35,351 bases of DNA. It comes from JBAZWE01 sp041660545. Lineage in GTDB: Bacteria; Actinomycetota; Thermoleophilia; BMS3ABIN01. Below, piece by piece: positions 7,978 to 15,550 of the stretch; position 1 is the first letter of the stretch; each line of letters starts with the position of its first letter. The notes under the pieces were generated by a model, which saw nothing but the letters and a program-made list of their open reading frames with translations, had not been told where the DNA came from and searched no databases. The position numbers and the translations under genes were made by a program. The stretch is from assembly GCA_041660545.1 (NCBI GenBank), contig JBAZWE010000012.1, positions 1 to 35,351 on the forward strand, read 5' to 3'.

Positions 7978-9154
7978 TCCAGGATTTTATAACGATGGAG
8001 GATACGGCATCGTCGTCATCGGTCACGGCAGCCGGGCACCGGAAGCACTCGACCTTTTAAACTGGGTAGCGGACCGCCTGGCGGTCCGGCTCCAGATGCC
8101 GGTGCTGGCCGCGTCGTTGCAGTTCAACAAGCCGACGCTGGATGACTGCTGTCACGAACTGGCGCAGGCGGGCGCGAGGCACGTCGTTGTAGTGCCATAT
8201 TTTCTTTACGAAGGAAATCATTTAAAGAAAGACATCCCCCAGGAGCTCGACCGTTTGCGGCGGGAGCTGCCCGGGACCACGTTTGTGCTCGCCGATTCGC
8301 TCGGCGCCGACGAGTTGCTGGTGGAAGTGCTGGCGCGGCGCGCGCTTGAGCGCTCAGACGCCGGTAAAAAAGCAAACGATGAGCAAAATAATGACGGTGA
8401 CGCCGTGGACGTGCTTGCCGCGTTGCTGGGATCCGGTTGTGGCGGTGACGCCGGCGAGTGCAAAAACCCTGTGTCGATCGCCAGGCATCCGATCGAAGTC
8501 GAGAGCTTCGAAATAATAGACAGTCTTCTGGAGCCCGAAGATCCCGAAGATCCCGAGTACCAGGTGGTGCGCCGCATCGTGCATACAACCGGAGACCCGT
8601 CCCTGTCGCGCGCCGTGAAATTTTCGCATGGAGCCATTGCGTCCGGCGTCGCCGCCCTGGCCGAGGAAACAAATATATATTGTGACGTCAACATGGTGGC
8701 AGTGGGCATAAGGCCTACCGCTAGCATTCGTGGCATCGGCGTATCCTGTCTGGTGGCGGAGCCGGAGGCGGCACTTATGTCGCGGCGGGAAGGCTTGACC
8801 CGCGGAGCCGCGGCCATGAGGCTGGCGGCGCAAAAGCCCGCGGGCGGCTCCGGCGGGGGCAGAGACTCTTCCTTGAAGGTCAAAAAGGATAGCGGCTCTG
8901 CTCTGGACGGCGCGATTGTCGCCGTTGGCAACGCTCCCACAGCCCTTTTTGAGCTGCTGCGGCTCGCCAGGGAGGAAGGGGTCCGGCCGGCGCTGGTCGT
9001 CGGCGTACCGGTGGGTTTTGTCGGTGCAGCCGAGAGCAAGGACCAACTGGCGGATTCCGGTCTTCCATTCATAACAATACCCGGAAACCGTGGAGGCAGC
9101 AGTATCGCCGTGGCGATCGTGAACGCCCTGCTGAGGATGAGCGTACAAGGTTAG
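7964..9154 (+). CDS. cbiX-cbiC: Fusion: sirohydrochlorin cobaltochelatase (CbiX) - cobalt-precorrin-8 methylmutase (CbiC)
   Basis: A 396-residue two-domain protein. Residues ~14-130 are a short CbiX chelatase domain with metal-ligand His21 (VVIGHGSR) and His86 (LYEGNHLKKDIP), which inserts cobalt early. Residues ~172-396 are CbiC: HPIEVESFEIID, RRIVHTTGDPSL (the likely catalytic His), DVNMVAVGI and VGVPVGFVGAAESK. It moves the C11 methyl to C12, near the end of ring synthesis. The joining segment (~130-170) is charged and low complexity, and a Gly/Lys/Ser-rich insert follows at about 293-312. It starts with GTG 7964 inside the end of cbiA. It is the last gene before promoter and riboswitch 2. 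Domain identities are secure; the functional benefit of the fusion is inference. Confidence 0.94.
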   Translation: MLSVDPGFYNDGGYGIVVIGHGSRAPEALDLLNWVADRLAVRLQMPVLAASLQFNKPTLDDCCHELAQAGARHVVVVPYFLYEGNHLKKDIPQELDRLRRELPGTTFVLADSLGADELLVEVLARRALERSDAGKKANDEQNNDGDAVDVLAALLGSGCGGDAGECKNPVSIARHPIEVESFEIIDSLLEPEDPEDPEYQVVRRIVHTTGDPSLSRAVKFSHGAIASGVAALAEETNIYCDVNMVAVGIRPTASIRGIGVSCLVAEPEAALMSRREGLTRGAAAMRLAAQKPAGGSGGGRDSSLKVKKDSGSALDGAIVAVGNAPTALFELLRLAREEGVRPALVVGVPVGFVGAAESKDQLADSGLPFITIPGNRGGSSIAVAIVNALLRMSVQG

Positions 9155-9207
9155 TGACAAACGCAATAATAAAAAATCAACTATTGTCAAGTGATGATTT
9201 GAACTTG

Positions 9208-9236
9208 TTGATAAAAAAATTTCATTTATATATACT
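9208..9236 (+). promoter_or_regulatory. Sigma-70-type promoter for the second cobalamin unit
   Basis: TTGATA at 9208-9213, a 17-base spacer, and TATACT at 9231-9236, inside a sharply AT-rich stretch (9160-9240) that contrasts with the GC-rich genes on both sides. Transcription would start at about 9243, ten bases before the riboswitch P1 helix. Confidence 0.78.
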
Positions 9237-9252
9237 CCGATGCTCAAAGCAA

Positions 9253-9408
9253 GGTCAGTGGGGCTTCCGGTTCTTTAATGGAAGCTTAATTGGGGCAAGT
9301 CCGGTGCAAGACCGGCGCAGTCCCGCTACTGTTAGTGAGAACCGTGTACTGACAGGATATTTGTCTGTCGTACCGGTTTTTCACAAGCCAGAAAACCCGC
9401 CCCTGACC
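9253..9408 (+). ncRNA. Cobalamin riboswitch 2 (aptamer)
   Basis: P1 forms from GGTCAG (9253-9258) plus GGG, against CCC plus CTGACC (9403-9408). The conserved core GGCAAGTCCGGTGCAAGACC and CAGTCCCGCTACTGTTAGTG spans about 9294-9339. The B12 box CAAGCCAGAAAACCCGCC spans about 9384-9401. It precedes the cobalt transporter genes, so cobalamin should repress both cobalt uptake and the ring-building genes behind it. Confidence 0.95.
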
Positions 9409-9500
9409 AGGATTCCGAGAACCTTCGCGAGAAGGGGGCAGGATTATGACGGCATTTCCATAGATAACCCTTTGTCCGGCTTACAGGATGAAGGGTTTTT
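9409..9500 (+). terminator. Riboswitch 2 expression platform with intrinsic terminator
   Basis: AACCCTT (9466-9472) pairs with AAGGGTT (9491-9497), with GTCC/GGAT partly continuing the stem, and the 3' arm runs into a T tract to 9500. A small hairpin CCTTC-GCGA-GAAGG lies just upstream at about 9422-9435, and its GAAGG could pair with the 5' arm of the terminator. This gives a plausible antiterminator. Confidence 0.8.
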
Positions 9501-9540
9501 CATTTGTCAGCAATTGTCTGAAAAGTAGAAAGGATTTTCC

Positions 9541-10200
9541 ATGCATATACCTGAAGGGCTTATTCCCGCGCAGCAGGCGGCAGCGTGGTACGTGCCGGCG
9601 GTGGGCTTTGTGGGTGCAGGTCTGGTTGGCCTCAAGCGCCGCCTGGCCATAAACCCGGAATTAAGGCCTCTGATCGGTCTGATGGGCGCTTTTGTGTTCC
9701 TGATATCGCTTATACCTCTCCCTGTCCCAGGTCTGGGAACAGTCTCCCATCCCTGTGGAACCCCCATGGCCGCCATATTGCTGGGACCGCTTACGGGTAC
9801 TGTGCTGGGGTCGGTAGCGTTATTTCTCCAGGCTCTCTTTTTCGCCCATGGTGGCATAACCAGCTGGGGCGCCAATGTGATTGCAATGGCGGTCGGCGGT
9901 TCCTTTTCCGCTTTTGCGGTTTTCAGAGTCTCCCGCCGAGCTGGTCTTGGACTTGGCTTTTCGGCCGGCCTGGCCGGGCTCATCGGGGATCTTGTCACTT
10001 ACGGCATCACCTCGTTTCAGATCGCCCTGGCATTGCACGGGGATGAGGCGGTACTGAACGTCTGGGGTGCTGCATTTGCCTCCTTCTTACCGACCCAGGT
10101 GCCACTCGCGATCGCAGAGGCACTGTTCACCGCAGGTGTTGTCGTCTACATCGCCAACCAGCGTGCTGAGTTGCTGGAGGGTGCGGTGGTACGGCCATGA
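9541..10200 (+). CDS. cbiM: Cobalt ECF transporter, substrate-binding membrane component CbiM
   Basis: A 219-residue polytopic protein, the S-component of the cobalt importer. The mature N-terminus MHIPEGLIP carries the Met1-His2 pair that forms the metal site in CbiM/NikM proteins, so the start at ATG 9541 (AAAGGA upstream) is secure. SHPCGTPMAAILLGPLTG, FAHGGITSWGANVIAMAVGG and GLIGDLVTYGITSFQ are family blocks with conserved His. It is the first gene after riboswitch 2 and overlaps cbiN by ATGA. Cobalt rather than nickel is inferred from the riboswitch and the neighbours. Confidence 0.96.
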   Translation: MHIPEGLIPAQQAAAWYVPAVGFVGAGLVGLKRRLAINPELRPLIGLMGAFVFLISLIPLPVPGLGTVSHPCGTPMAAILLGPLTGTVLGSVALFLQALFFAHGGITSWGANVIAMAVGGSFSAFAVFRVSRRAGLGLGFSAGLAGLIGDLVTYGITSFQIALALHGDEAVLNVWGAAFASFLPTQVPLAIAEALFTAGVVVYIANQRAELLEGAVVRP

Positions 10201-10469
10201 GGCGATGGGTATTGGTATTAATGGTTGCCGGAGTATTCGTGGCCGCCGTACTTTTCACTGAATCAAGATGGGAAGGAGATGTTACCGAGGGGGCCGCGAC
10301 GCCTTTGGCCGAGAAAGCTGGAGTTGAGGAGTCCCAAGTCCTGCCCTGGAAGATAGATGGCGACTTGCTGCTCTTCTTCTTTCTCTCTGGAGGCGCTGTT
10401 GGAGGTTTCGCCGCGGGGTATTACTGGCGGACCCTTTTTCCGGGCAGCGGTAGCAAGGAAATGGCGTAG
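10197..10469 (+). CDS. cbiN: Cobalt transporter accessory subunit, CbiN-like
   Basis: A 90-residue protein with two membrane segments, one at the N-terminus (about 3-20) and one near the C-terminus (about 57-76, FFFLSGGAVGGFAAGYYW), separated by an extracytoplasmic loop of about 35 residues. This is the CbiN layout, and the position between cbiM and cbiQ fits. The sequence itself is poorly conserved, so the call rests mainly on topology and context. The ATG overlaps the cbiM stop. CbiN is thought to help load cobalt into CbiM. Confidence 0.8.
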   Translation: MRRWVLVLMVAGVFVAAVLFTESRWEGDVTEGAATPLAEKAGVEESQVLPWKIDGDLLLFFFLSGGAVGGFAAGYYWRTLFPGSGSKEMA

Positions 10470-10493
10470 ATGATTCTGTTAATGGCAAAAAAA

Positions 10494-10521
10494 GCGGGGA
10501 TACGTTATAACGTATCCCCGC
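10494..10521 (+). repeat. Perfect 28-base palindrome between cbiN and cbiQ
   Basis: GCGGGGATACGTTA (10494-10507) is followed by its exact reverse complement (10508-10521), with A7 directly before it and an AT-rich stretch directly after. On the plus strand the 3' side is ATATATATTTC, a poor U tract. On the minus strand it would be followed by seven U. It may be an mRNA processing or stability hairpin separating cbiMN from cbiQO, a partial terminator, or an operator. Confidence 0.7.
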
Positions 10522-10543
10522 ATATATATTTCACTTATATAAA

Positions 10544-11311
10544 ATGACAGCTATTTCCAAAAACGGCGATGGCTACGCCTGGGGAGACAGTTTTCTTTCA
10601 CGGATAGATCCCAGGGTAAAGATTGGAAGCGTCGCAGGTCTTCTTGTGGTCAACCTTATCGGGGCTTCATACCGTGTTTCCGGAGTGATCGCCCTCGCCA
10701 TGGCTATCTTAATGATCGCCGGACGTATCCCCTATCGCCGACAGCTTCTGATGATTGCCTTTCCTGCGTCTTTTGCGATTTTTGCCGTAATTTCGCAGAC
10801 CGTGTTCAAAGGGGGAGAGGTCTTTGCATCACTGGGACCCTTCGATCTGCATTTGCAGGGGCTCTTCCACGGACTTTACGTTTCCCTTCGAATTATCGCC
10901 GGTGGCCTCATCATCGTCGTCCTTGGAGTGACCACGCCGCTCAACCGTCTCTGTCAGGCACTGAGGTGGTTCAGAGCTCCCGCAACGTTTATCGAAATCA
11001 CACAACTTACCTATCGTTATCTATTTGATATACACGGTGAGTTTTCCAGAATGCGCGGCGCTCAGCAGGTGAGGCTCGGCTGGTCCTCGGCTCGCACCGG
11101 GCTGGCGAGTAGTCGCCTTCTGGGCGGCTCCCTCTTTCTGCGGGTCTATGACCGTGGTCTCCGCTCTTCCGAGGCGATGCGCTGTCGCGGATCCGGGCCG
11201 GTTGTAAATGGAGCGCTGCCCCGTTTCGGGCGAATTGATATTCTTGCCGGGATTTGTGCCGCATTGTTCATATGCGCCTTGGGGCTGCTTGCCATGGGGG
11301 TGGCTGCTTGA
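10544..11311 (+). CDS. cbiQ: Cobalt ECF transporter, energy-coupling transmembrane component
   Basis: A 255-residue T-component that couples the CbiM substrate unit to the CbiO ATPase. The N-terminal DSFLSRIDPRVKI is the classic CbiQ opening. Four to five membrane helices follow. The cytoplasmic coupling motifs are at about 165-215 (RMRGAQQVRLGW and the Ala-Arg-Gly-like SSEAMRCRG). ATG 10544 has no good Shine-Dalgarno and sits 23 bases after the palindrome, in an AT-rich leader. Its stop overlaps the TTG start of cbiO. Confidence 0.93.
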   Translation: MTAISKNGDGYAWGDSFLSRIDPRVKIGSVAGLLVVNLIGASYRVSGVIALAMAILMIAGRIPYRRQLLMIAFPASFAIFAVISQTVFKGGEVFASLGPFDLHLQGLFHGLYVSLRIIAGGLIIVVLGVTTPLNRLCQALRWFRAPATFIEITQLTYRYLFDIHGEFSRMRGAQQVRLGWSSARTGLASSRLLGGSLFLRVYDRGLRSSEAMRCRGSGPVVNGALPRFGRIDILAGICAALFICALGLLAMGVAA

Positions 11312-12177
11312 TCTTCATCGACAATCTCGGATTTACGTATCCTGGTGGGACCAGGGCGCTCGAAGGGGTATCGCTGCATGTATCCGAAGGATCGTTCCTG
11401 GCGATCATGGGCGCCAACGGCTCGGGCAAGTCGACCCTTCTCAAGCACCTTAATGGTTTGCTGAACGCCCAGTGCGGGAGCGTAAGGATCGCAGACATTG
11501 AATTAAACCGCAAGAGCTTCGACGAGGTCAACCGGTTGGTCGGCTTCGTCTTCCAGGATCCGAACGATCAGATATTTGCGCCGACAGTCCGGGATGATAT
11601 CGGTTACGGTCCACGGAACCTGGGTCTCGACGATAATGAGATCGGGCGGCGTGTTGAGAAGGCCGCAGAGCAGGTTGCGATCACCGACCTGCTGGACCGG
11701 CCCATCCATCACTTGAGTTACGGCCAGAAAAAAAGGCTCTCCATCGCCGGCGTGCTGGCAATGGAACCACAAGTGCTCGTGCTCGACGAGCCCACGGCCA
11801 GCCTCGATCCCATGGGGGAAAAGCGTCTTATGCGTCTGCTGCTCGACCTCAACCGGCAGGGCATGACTATCGTCATGGCGACGCACGACGTCGACCTGGT
11901 GCCCCTTTACGCGCAACGTGTCTGTCTGCTGAGGTCGGGGCGAGTGGCGGTGCAGGGAGGGTTGCGGGAGGTTTTCAGCGACCAGGAGATCATCGAGAGA
12001 TGTCACCTGCGGCTGCCGCGTATTTCGTATCTGTTCGACGTGTTTCCGGATATCTCCGAGATGCCGCTGACTGTCGGAATGGCCCGCCGCCGGCTGGAGG
12101 AAATGCTCGAGAGCGGCGAGCTGGGCATGATTCCCGATCCAGCCAGGTTTTCCGGGATCGGGGAAGAGGTCATATGA
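11308..12177 (+). CDS. cbiO: Cobalt ECF transporter ATP-binding protein
   Basis: An ABC ATPase of 289 residues that powers cobalt import. Walker A GANGSGKST is at 35-43, a Q-loop is in GFVFQDPNDQIFAPTV, the signature is LSYGQKKRLSIAG, and Walker B is VLVLDEPTASLDP, with the switch His in MATHDVDL. I chose TTG 11308 rather than the ATG at 11254. It gives a TTGA overlap with the cbiQ stop, has GGGGGTGG just upstream, and starts exactly at the conserved first strand (IFIDNLGFTYPGG). Its stop overlaps cbiD by ATGA. Confidence 0.94.
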   Translation: MIFIDNLGFTYPGGTRALEGVSLHVSEGSFLAIMGANGSGKSTLLKHLNGLLNAQCGSVRIADIELNRKSFDEVNRLVGFVFQDPNDQIFAPTVRDDIGYGPRNLGLDDNEIGRRVEKAAEQVAITDLLDRPIHHLSYGQKKRLSIAGVLAMEPQVLVLDEPTASLDPMGEKRLMRLLLDLNRQGMTIVMATHDVDLVPLYAQRVCLLRSGRVAVQGGLREVFSDQEIIERCHLRLPRISYLFDVFPDISEMPLTVGMARRRLEEMLESGELGMIPDPARFSGIGEEVI

Positions 12178-13235
12178 GATCCGGATTCACAACCGGAGCC
12201 TGCGCCCAGGCGGCGACAAGGGCCGCCGCCCTGACAGTCGCCACCGGCTATGTCCCCTGCGAAAGAAGGGGAGGAAAGCTGGGGGACCGTGAGACCAGGG
12301 GCTCCGTGGAGATTACCCTGCCGAACGGCCAGGTGACACTATTTCTCGTGACTATGCATGCCGAGGGCGTATGTTCCGTGGTCAAGGACGCCGGTGACGA
12401 CCCGGATGTGACGAACGGCATCCAGCTGTTCGCGTGTGTGACGCCGAGGCTGGACGGCCGTGTGCTCGTCGATGGAGCCGAAGGCGTGGGCCGGGTGACA
12501 CTCGACGGCCTGGCGGTCAAGGCGGGCAAGGCGGCCATCAATCCGGTACCGCTGAAGCATATACGCCAGGAGGCGCGGCGCGTTCTTTTTCGTGGCGCCG
12601 AGGTGACCATATCCGTCCCCATGGGAGAAGAGATCGCAGCGCGGACATTTAACCCTAAACTTGGTATAGAGGGCGGCATCAGTATCCTGGGCACGACCGG
12701 CCGCGTGGAGCCGTGGTCGAGCGCCGCATACCAGGAATCACTGCTGCCACAACTCGACGTCGCCCGCGCCGGCGGCGTGAAAGCTCCCGTGCTCGTGCCC
12801 GGCGCCAAGGGAGAGCGGGCCGCCCTGAAGTATGGTTTCGATCCGCTCCAGGTCGTCCAGATGGGCAATTTTGCAGGCATGATGCTCAATGCTGCCCGGG
12901 AGCGGGGATTTACCCGCGTGGTTTTGCTCGGGCATGCGTCCAAGCTTGCCAAGCTGGCGAGGGGAGAGTTCAACACCCACTCGCGCAGTTCTTCGATGCC
13001 GCTGGACGTATTGGCTGATTGCGCGGTTGCAATGGGATGGAGTCGCCGTCGGGCGAGAGCGCTCGAGCTTATGCCGACAACCGAGGCGGCGCTCAAAAGG
13101 CTCAAGGCGGACTCTGCTGAAGCTGTTCTGGATGAGGCGGCGCGACGGGTCGCCGCCGTTGTCGGGCAAGAGTTCAAAATGAACGTCGAAGTTTTTTTGA
13201 CTGACAGACGCGGCGGTATTGTCGGCCGCTCATAG
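12174..13235 (+). CDS. cbiD: Cobalt-precorrin-5B (C1)-methyltransferase
   Basis: A 353-residue enzyme that methylates C1 during ring contraction in the anaerobic pathway. It marks the cobalt-early route, as the aerobic route uses CobF. The opening RSGFTTGACAQAATRAA is diagnostic, and VVKDAGDDPDVTNG, VGRVTLDGLAVKAGKAAINPVP, GGISILGTTGRVEPWS and LLGHASKLAKLARGEFNTHSR follow. ATG 12174 overlaps the cbiO stop (ATGA) with GGAAGAGG upstream. After its stop there is a 114-base gap with no clear element. Confidence 0.96.
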   Translation: MRSGFTTGACAQAATRAAALTVATGYVPCERRGGKLGDRETRGSVEITLPNGQVTLFLVTMHAEGVCSVVKDAGDDPDVTNGIQLFACVTPRLDGRVLVDGAEGVGRVTLDGLAVKAGKAAINPVPLKHIRQEARRVLFRGAEVTISVPMGEEIAARTFNPKLGIEGGISILGTTGRVEPWSSAAYQESLLPQLDVARAGGVKAPVLVPGAKGERAALKYGFDPLQVVQMGNFAGMMLNAARERGFTRVVLLGHASKLAKLARGEFNTHSRSSSMPLDVLADCAVAMGWSRRRARALELMPTTEAALKRLKADSAEAVLDEAARRVAAVVGQEFKMNVEVFLTDRRGGIVGRS

Positions 13236-13349
13236 AAGCTTCAGTCGCGTCCTGCATCCATAACAGGGATATATGACGGGAAACAGATGGATTACGAAAT
13301 GACCGGTAAGTGACATCGATTAAAATCAACATGACGAAGCGGGCTGCTC

Positions 13350-14579
13350 ATGGGTTCGAATAATATCCTGCACGTCGTGGGCGCCGGTCCCGGTACGCGG
13401 GAGCTTCTTACCTGGCAAGCCAGACGCATCATAGACAGCTGCCATTACTTCACCGGCGGCAGGCGTCTGCTCAAGCTGGCGCCGGACAATGCTGAAACCC
13501 ACGTCATAAGCGCCGATCTGGACGCTATCCGTGCTTTCATCGCGGAGAAGCTCAAAAAGGGTGATGTCTGTGTGCTGGCCAGCGGCGACCCGGGCTGCTA
13601 CAGCATAATGCCCTTCCTCATGGAATATTTCAAAGACGATATCCGCGTCACACCGGGCATATCTTCGATGCAGCTGCTGGCCGCGCGTCTTGGGATACCC
13701 TGGCAGGACTGGACGCTCATCAGTCTGCACGGGCGCGACGCTTTCATTGATACTGTGTCACGGGTCATGCCCACGCTTTTCTTCTGTGACAAGGATAACT
13801 CGCCCCAGGATCTGGCCAGGCAGTTGCTTGAGAAGATGAATGATTGCGCCGCCGCGGTGGGCTCCGATCTGGGCATGGACGGGGAAAATATTTTTCAGGG
13901 CACGCTGGCCCAAACCGCCCACGGCACATATCCCGGAAATTCACTGTTGCTAGTGCTGCCGTCCGGAAATACTCAAAAGGCGCGCGAGCAGGCACAGCCC
14001 GACATCGATGCCACCGCGCCGGGCATTGCCGACGATCTATGGTTGCGGCGGGAGGGCATCCCGCTTTCAAAAAGTGAAGTGCGGGCGGTTTTACTGTCCA
14101 AGGCACGGCCGAAAGACCGCCGGGTCATCTGGGACATAGGCGCCGGAACCGGTTCCTATGGAATCGAGTGTTCTCTTCTGGAGCCCGGCGCCATGGTTTT
14201 CTCAATCGACAAGAATCCCCAGGCCTGTGCCCTCGTCAGTGAAAACGCGGTCAGGTTCGGTGCCAAGGTGCAGACCGTAAATGCATCGGCGCCGGACGCG
14301 CTGGCTGATATTCCCAGGCCGGACCTCGTTATCATAGGCGGCAACGACGGCAGGCTGGATGAGATTTTCCGGGCTGTCCTGGATGCTCTCAATCCAGGCG
14401 GACGAATCGTTGTCACGGCTCTGCTGGAAAAGACGAAAGCGGCTGCGCATAAAGCTTTCGCCGGTTCCGGCCTGCTTAACCGTCAGGCGACCAGGGTATC
14501 TATCGCCCGCGGAGAGTCGCAACACTGGGTGGAATACAATCCAGTTATCATCTTTACTGGTGACAAAGATACGAGTTGA
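13350..14579 (+). CDS. cbiET: Fusion: cobalt-precorrin-7 C5-methyltransferase (CbiE) - C15-methyltransferase/decarboxylase (CbiT)
   Basis: A 409-residue CobL-like two-domain protein. The N-terminal half (to ~210) is a tetrapyrrole methylase: VVGAGPGTRELLTWQA, LASGDPGCYSIM, PGISSMQLLAARLGIPWQD and SLHGRDAF. The C-terminal half (~220-409) is a class I SAM methyltransferase with KSEVRAVLLSKARP, the glycine motif WDIGAGTGSYGIE and IGGNDGRLDEIF, and it carries out C15 methylation and C12 acetate decarboxylation. ATG 13350 is the only sensible start, although the ribosome site is weak. A strong 14-bp hairpin spans the stop codon. Confidence 0.95.
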   Translation: MGSNNILHVVGAGPGTRELLTWQARRIIDSCHYFTGGRRLLKLAPDNAETHVISADLDAIRAFIAEKLKKGDVCVLASGDPGCYSIMPFLMEYFKDDIRVTPGISSMQLLAARLGIPWQDWTLISLHGRDAFIDTVSRVMPTLFFCDKDNSPQDLARQLLEKMNDCAAAVGSDLGMDGENIFQGTLAQTAHGTYPGNSLLLVLPSGNTQKAREQAQPDIDATAPGIADDLWLRREGIPLSKSEVRAVLLSKARPKDRRVIWDIGAGTGSYGIECSLLEPGAMVFSIDKNPQACALVSENAVRFGAKVQTVNASAPDALADIPRPDLVIIGGNDGRLDEIFRAVLDALNPGGRIVVTALLEKTKAAAHKAFAGSGLLNRQATRVSIARGESQHWVEYNPVIIFTGDKDTS

Positions 14580-14601
14580 TAAGCTTTGCTTATCAACTCG
14601 T
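14571..14601 (+). repeat. 14-bp perfect hairpin over the cbiET stop codon
   Basis: ACGAGTTGATAAGC (14571-14584), loop TTT, then its exact reverse complement (14588-14601). The TGA stop at 14577-14579 lies in the 5' arm. No U tract follows, so it is not a classical intrinsic terminator. It could protect or punctuate the message between cbiET and cbiL. Confidence 0.65.
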
Positions 14602-14727
14602 TCAGGCATTTGAGCAATATTGCTAGTGACTGCAGGTAGTTTCTGGTTTATAGTTGCATTTTTCAACAAACAGTCGCATGAACCTAATCAGGTTGGATGT
14701 ACTTCCACAGCAAATGAACGGTGACCA
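14602..14727 (+). other. Gap before cbiL: one small hairpin, nothing else seen
   Basis: This stretch is relatively AT-rich and contains a hairpin AACCT-AATC-AGGTT at 14681-14694. I see no B12 box, no convincing promoter and no open frame with a ribosome site. Confidence 0.5.
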
Positions 14728-15444
14728 ATGACCGGAACTGAAAATCTTGGTGTCTTGTACGGAGTCGGGGTGGGTCCCGGTGATCCCGGCCTGGTTACTC
14801 TCAGGGCGGTGGAAGTGATTCGCCGCTCTTCGATCGTAGCATATCCGGTACAGCGTGAAGGAGCAGCAAGCCGGGCCCTGGAAACGGTGAGGCAACACCT
14901 GTCCGGCGGCATCAGGCTTCTGCCGCTCATCATGCCGATGACCCGTGACAAGAAGCGTCTTGAGACTGCCCACAAGGCTGCGGCACAGGCGCTTGTCGAG
15001 GCGGCATCCGGCGGCAACGATGTCGCCTGCCTGGCCCTGGGTGACCCCCTTTTTTACAGCACTTTTGGATATCTGGCAGAGAGGTTTCCCGGACGGGTCG
15101 AAGTCGTCAGTGGTGTTTCGGCGATGAGCGCCATGGCGGCGGCAGTGGGAAGTCCCCTGGCCGCGGGTGATGTGCCTACGGTTGTCGTCACCGGTTTTGA
15201 CCATGAGGCGCTTAAAGCCGCGCTGACGATGGATGCATCCATCGTCATCATAAAGCCGCGCTCTCTTTCAGCGGAGTCACTTGACCTGATGGAAGAAGCA
15301 GGTGCCTGGGAACGATCCAGGGCCGCTCTGGAGCTCGGCGGTCCAAAAGAGAGGATTATCCAGCGGCTGGATCGCAAGACGATTCCCGATCTGCCATATT
15401 TTTCCGTGGTATGGATTAATCCGGGCGGGACAGGGGATATATAA
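14728..15444 (+). CDS. cbiL: Cobalt-factor II / precorrin-2 C20-methyltransferase
   Basis: A SAM-dependent tetrapyrrole methylase of 238 residues that adds the C20 methyl, the first committed methylation after cobalt insertion. LYGVGVGPGDPGLVTLRAVEVI is the family opening, with the product-side blocks LALGDPLFYSTFGYL and VSGVSAMSAMAAAVGSPLA. IIVYPVQ-like text near 40 and the C-terminal KERIIQRLD-PYFSVV fit CbiL better than the other methylases in the cluster. ATG 14728 has GGTGA close upstream. A small hairpin ACCTG-TTTG-CAGGT lies immediately after the stop. Confidence 0.92.
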   Translation: MTGTENLGVLYGVGVGPGDPGLVTLRAVEVIRRSSIVAYPVQREGAASRALETVRQHLSGGIRLLPLIMPMTRDKKRLETAHKAAAQALVEAASGGNDVACLALGDPLFYSTFGYLAERFPGRVEVVSGVSAMSAMAAAVGSPLAAGDVPTVVVTGFDHEALKAALTMDASIVIIKPRSLSAESLDLMEEAGAWERSRAALELGGPKERIIQRLDRKTIPDLPYFSVVWINPGGTGDI

Positions 15445-15550
15445 ACCTGTTTGCAGGTATCCGGAACGTCATTCTTGACACTATGAAGCAACATGTAACA
15501 GGCTAAGTAAACAGAGGCGAAGGCAAGAGCAAAGACAGGAGTGTTGAACA

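Noticed and set aside
9154..9528. Open frame of 124 codons after cbiX-cbiC
   Set aside because: It runs through the promoter, the whole cobalamin riboswitch 2 and into its terminator. The bases are explained by RNA structure, not coding.
12248..13177. 309-codon minus-strand frame opposite cbiD
   Set aside because: It is antisense to CbiD, which has diagnostic motifs. Ser/Pro/Thr-rich translation is typical of a GC-rich shadow frame.
14676..14727. GAACCTAATCAGGTT resembling a thiamine-box fragment upstream of cbiL
   Set aside because: The rest of a TPP aptamer is absent and the gene is a corrin methylase. It is a small inverted repeat.
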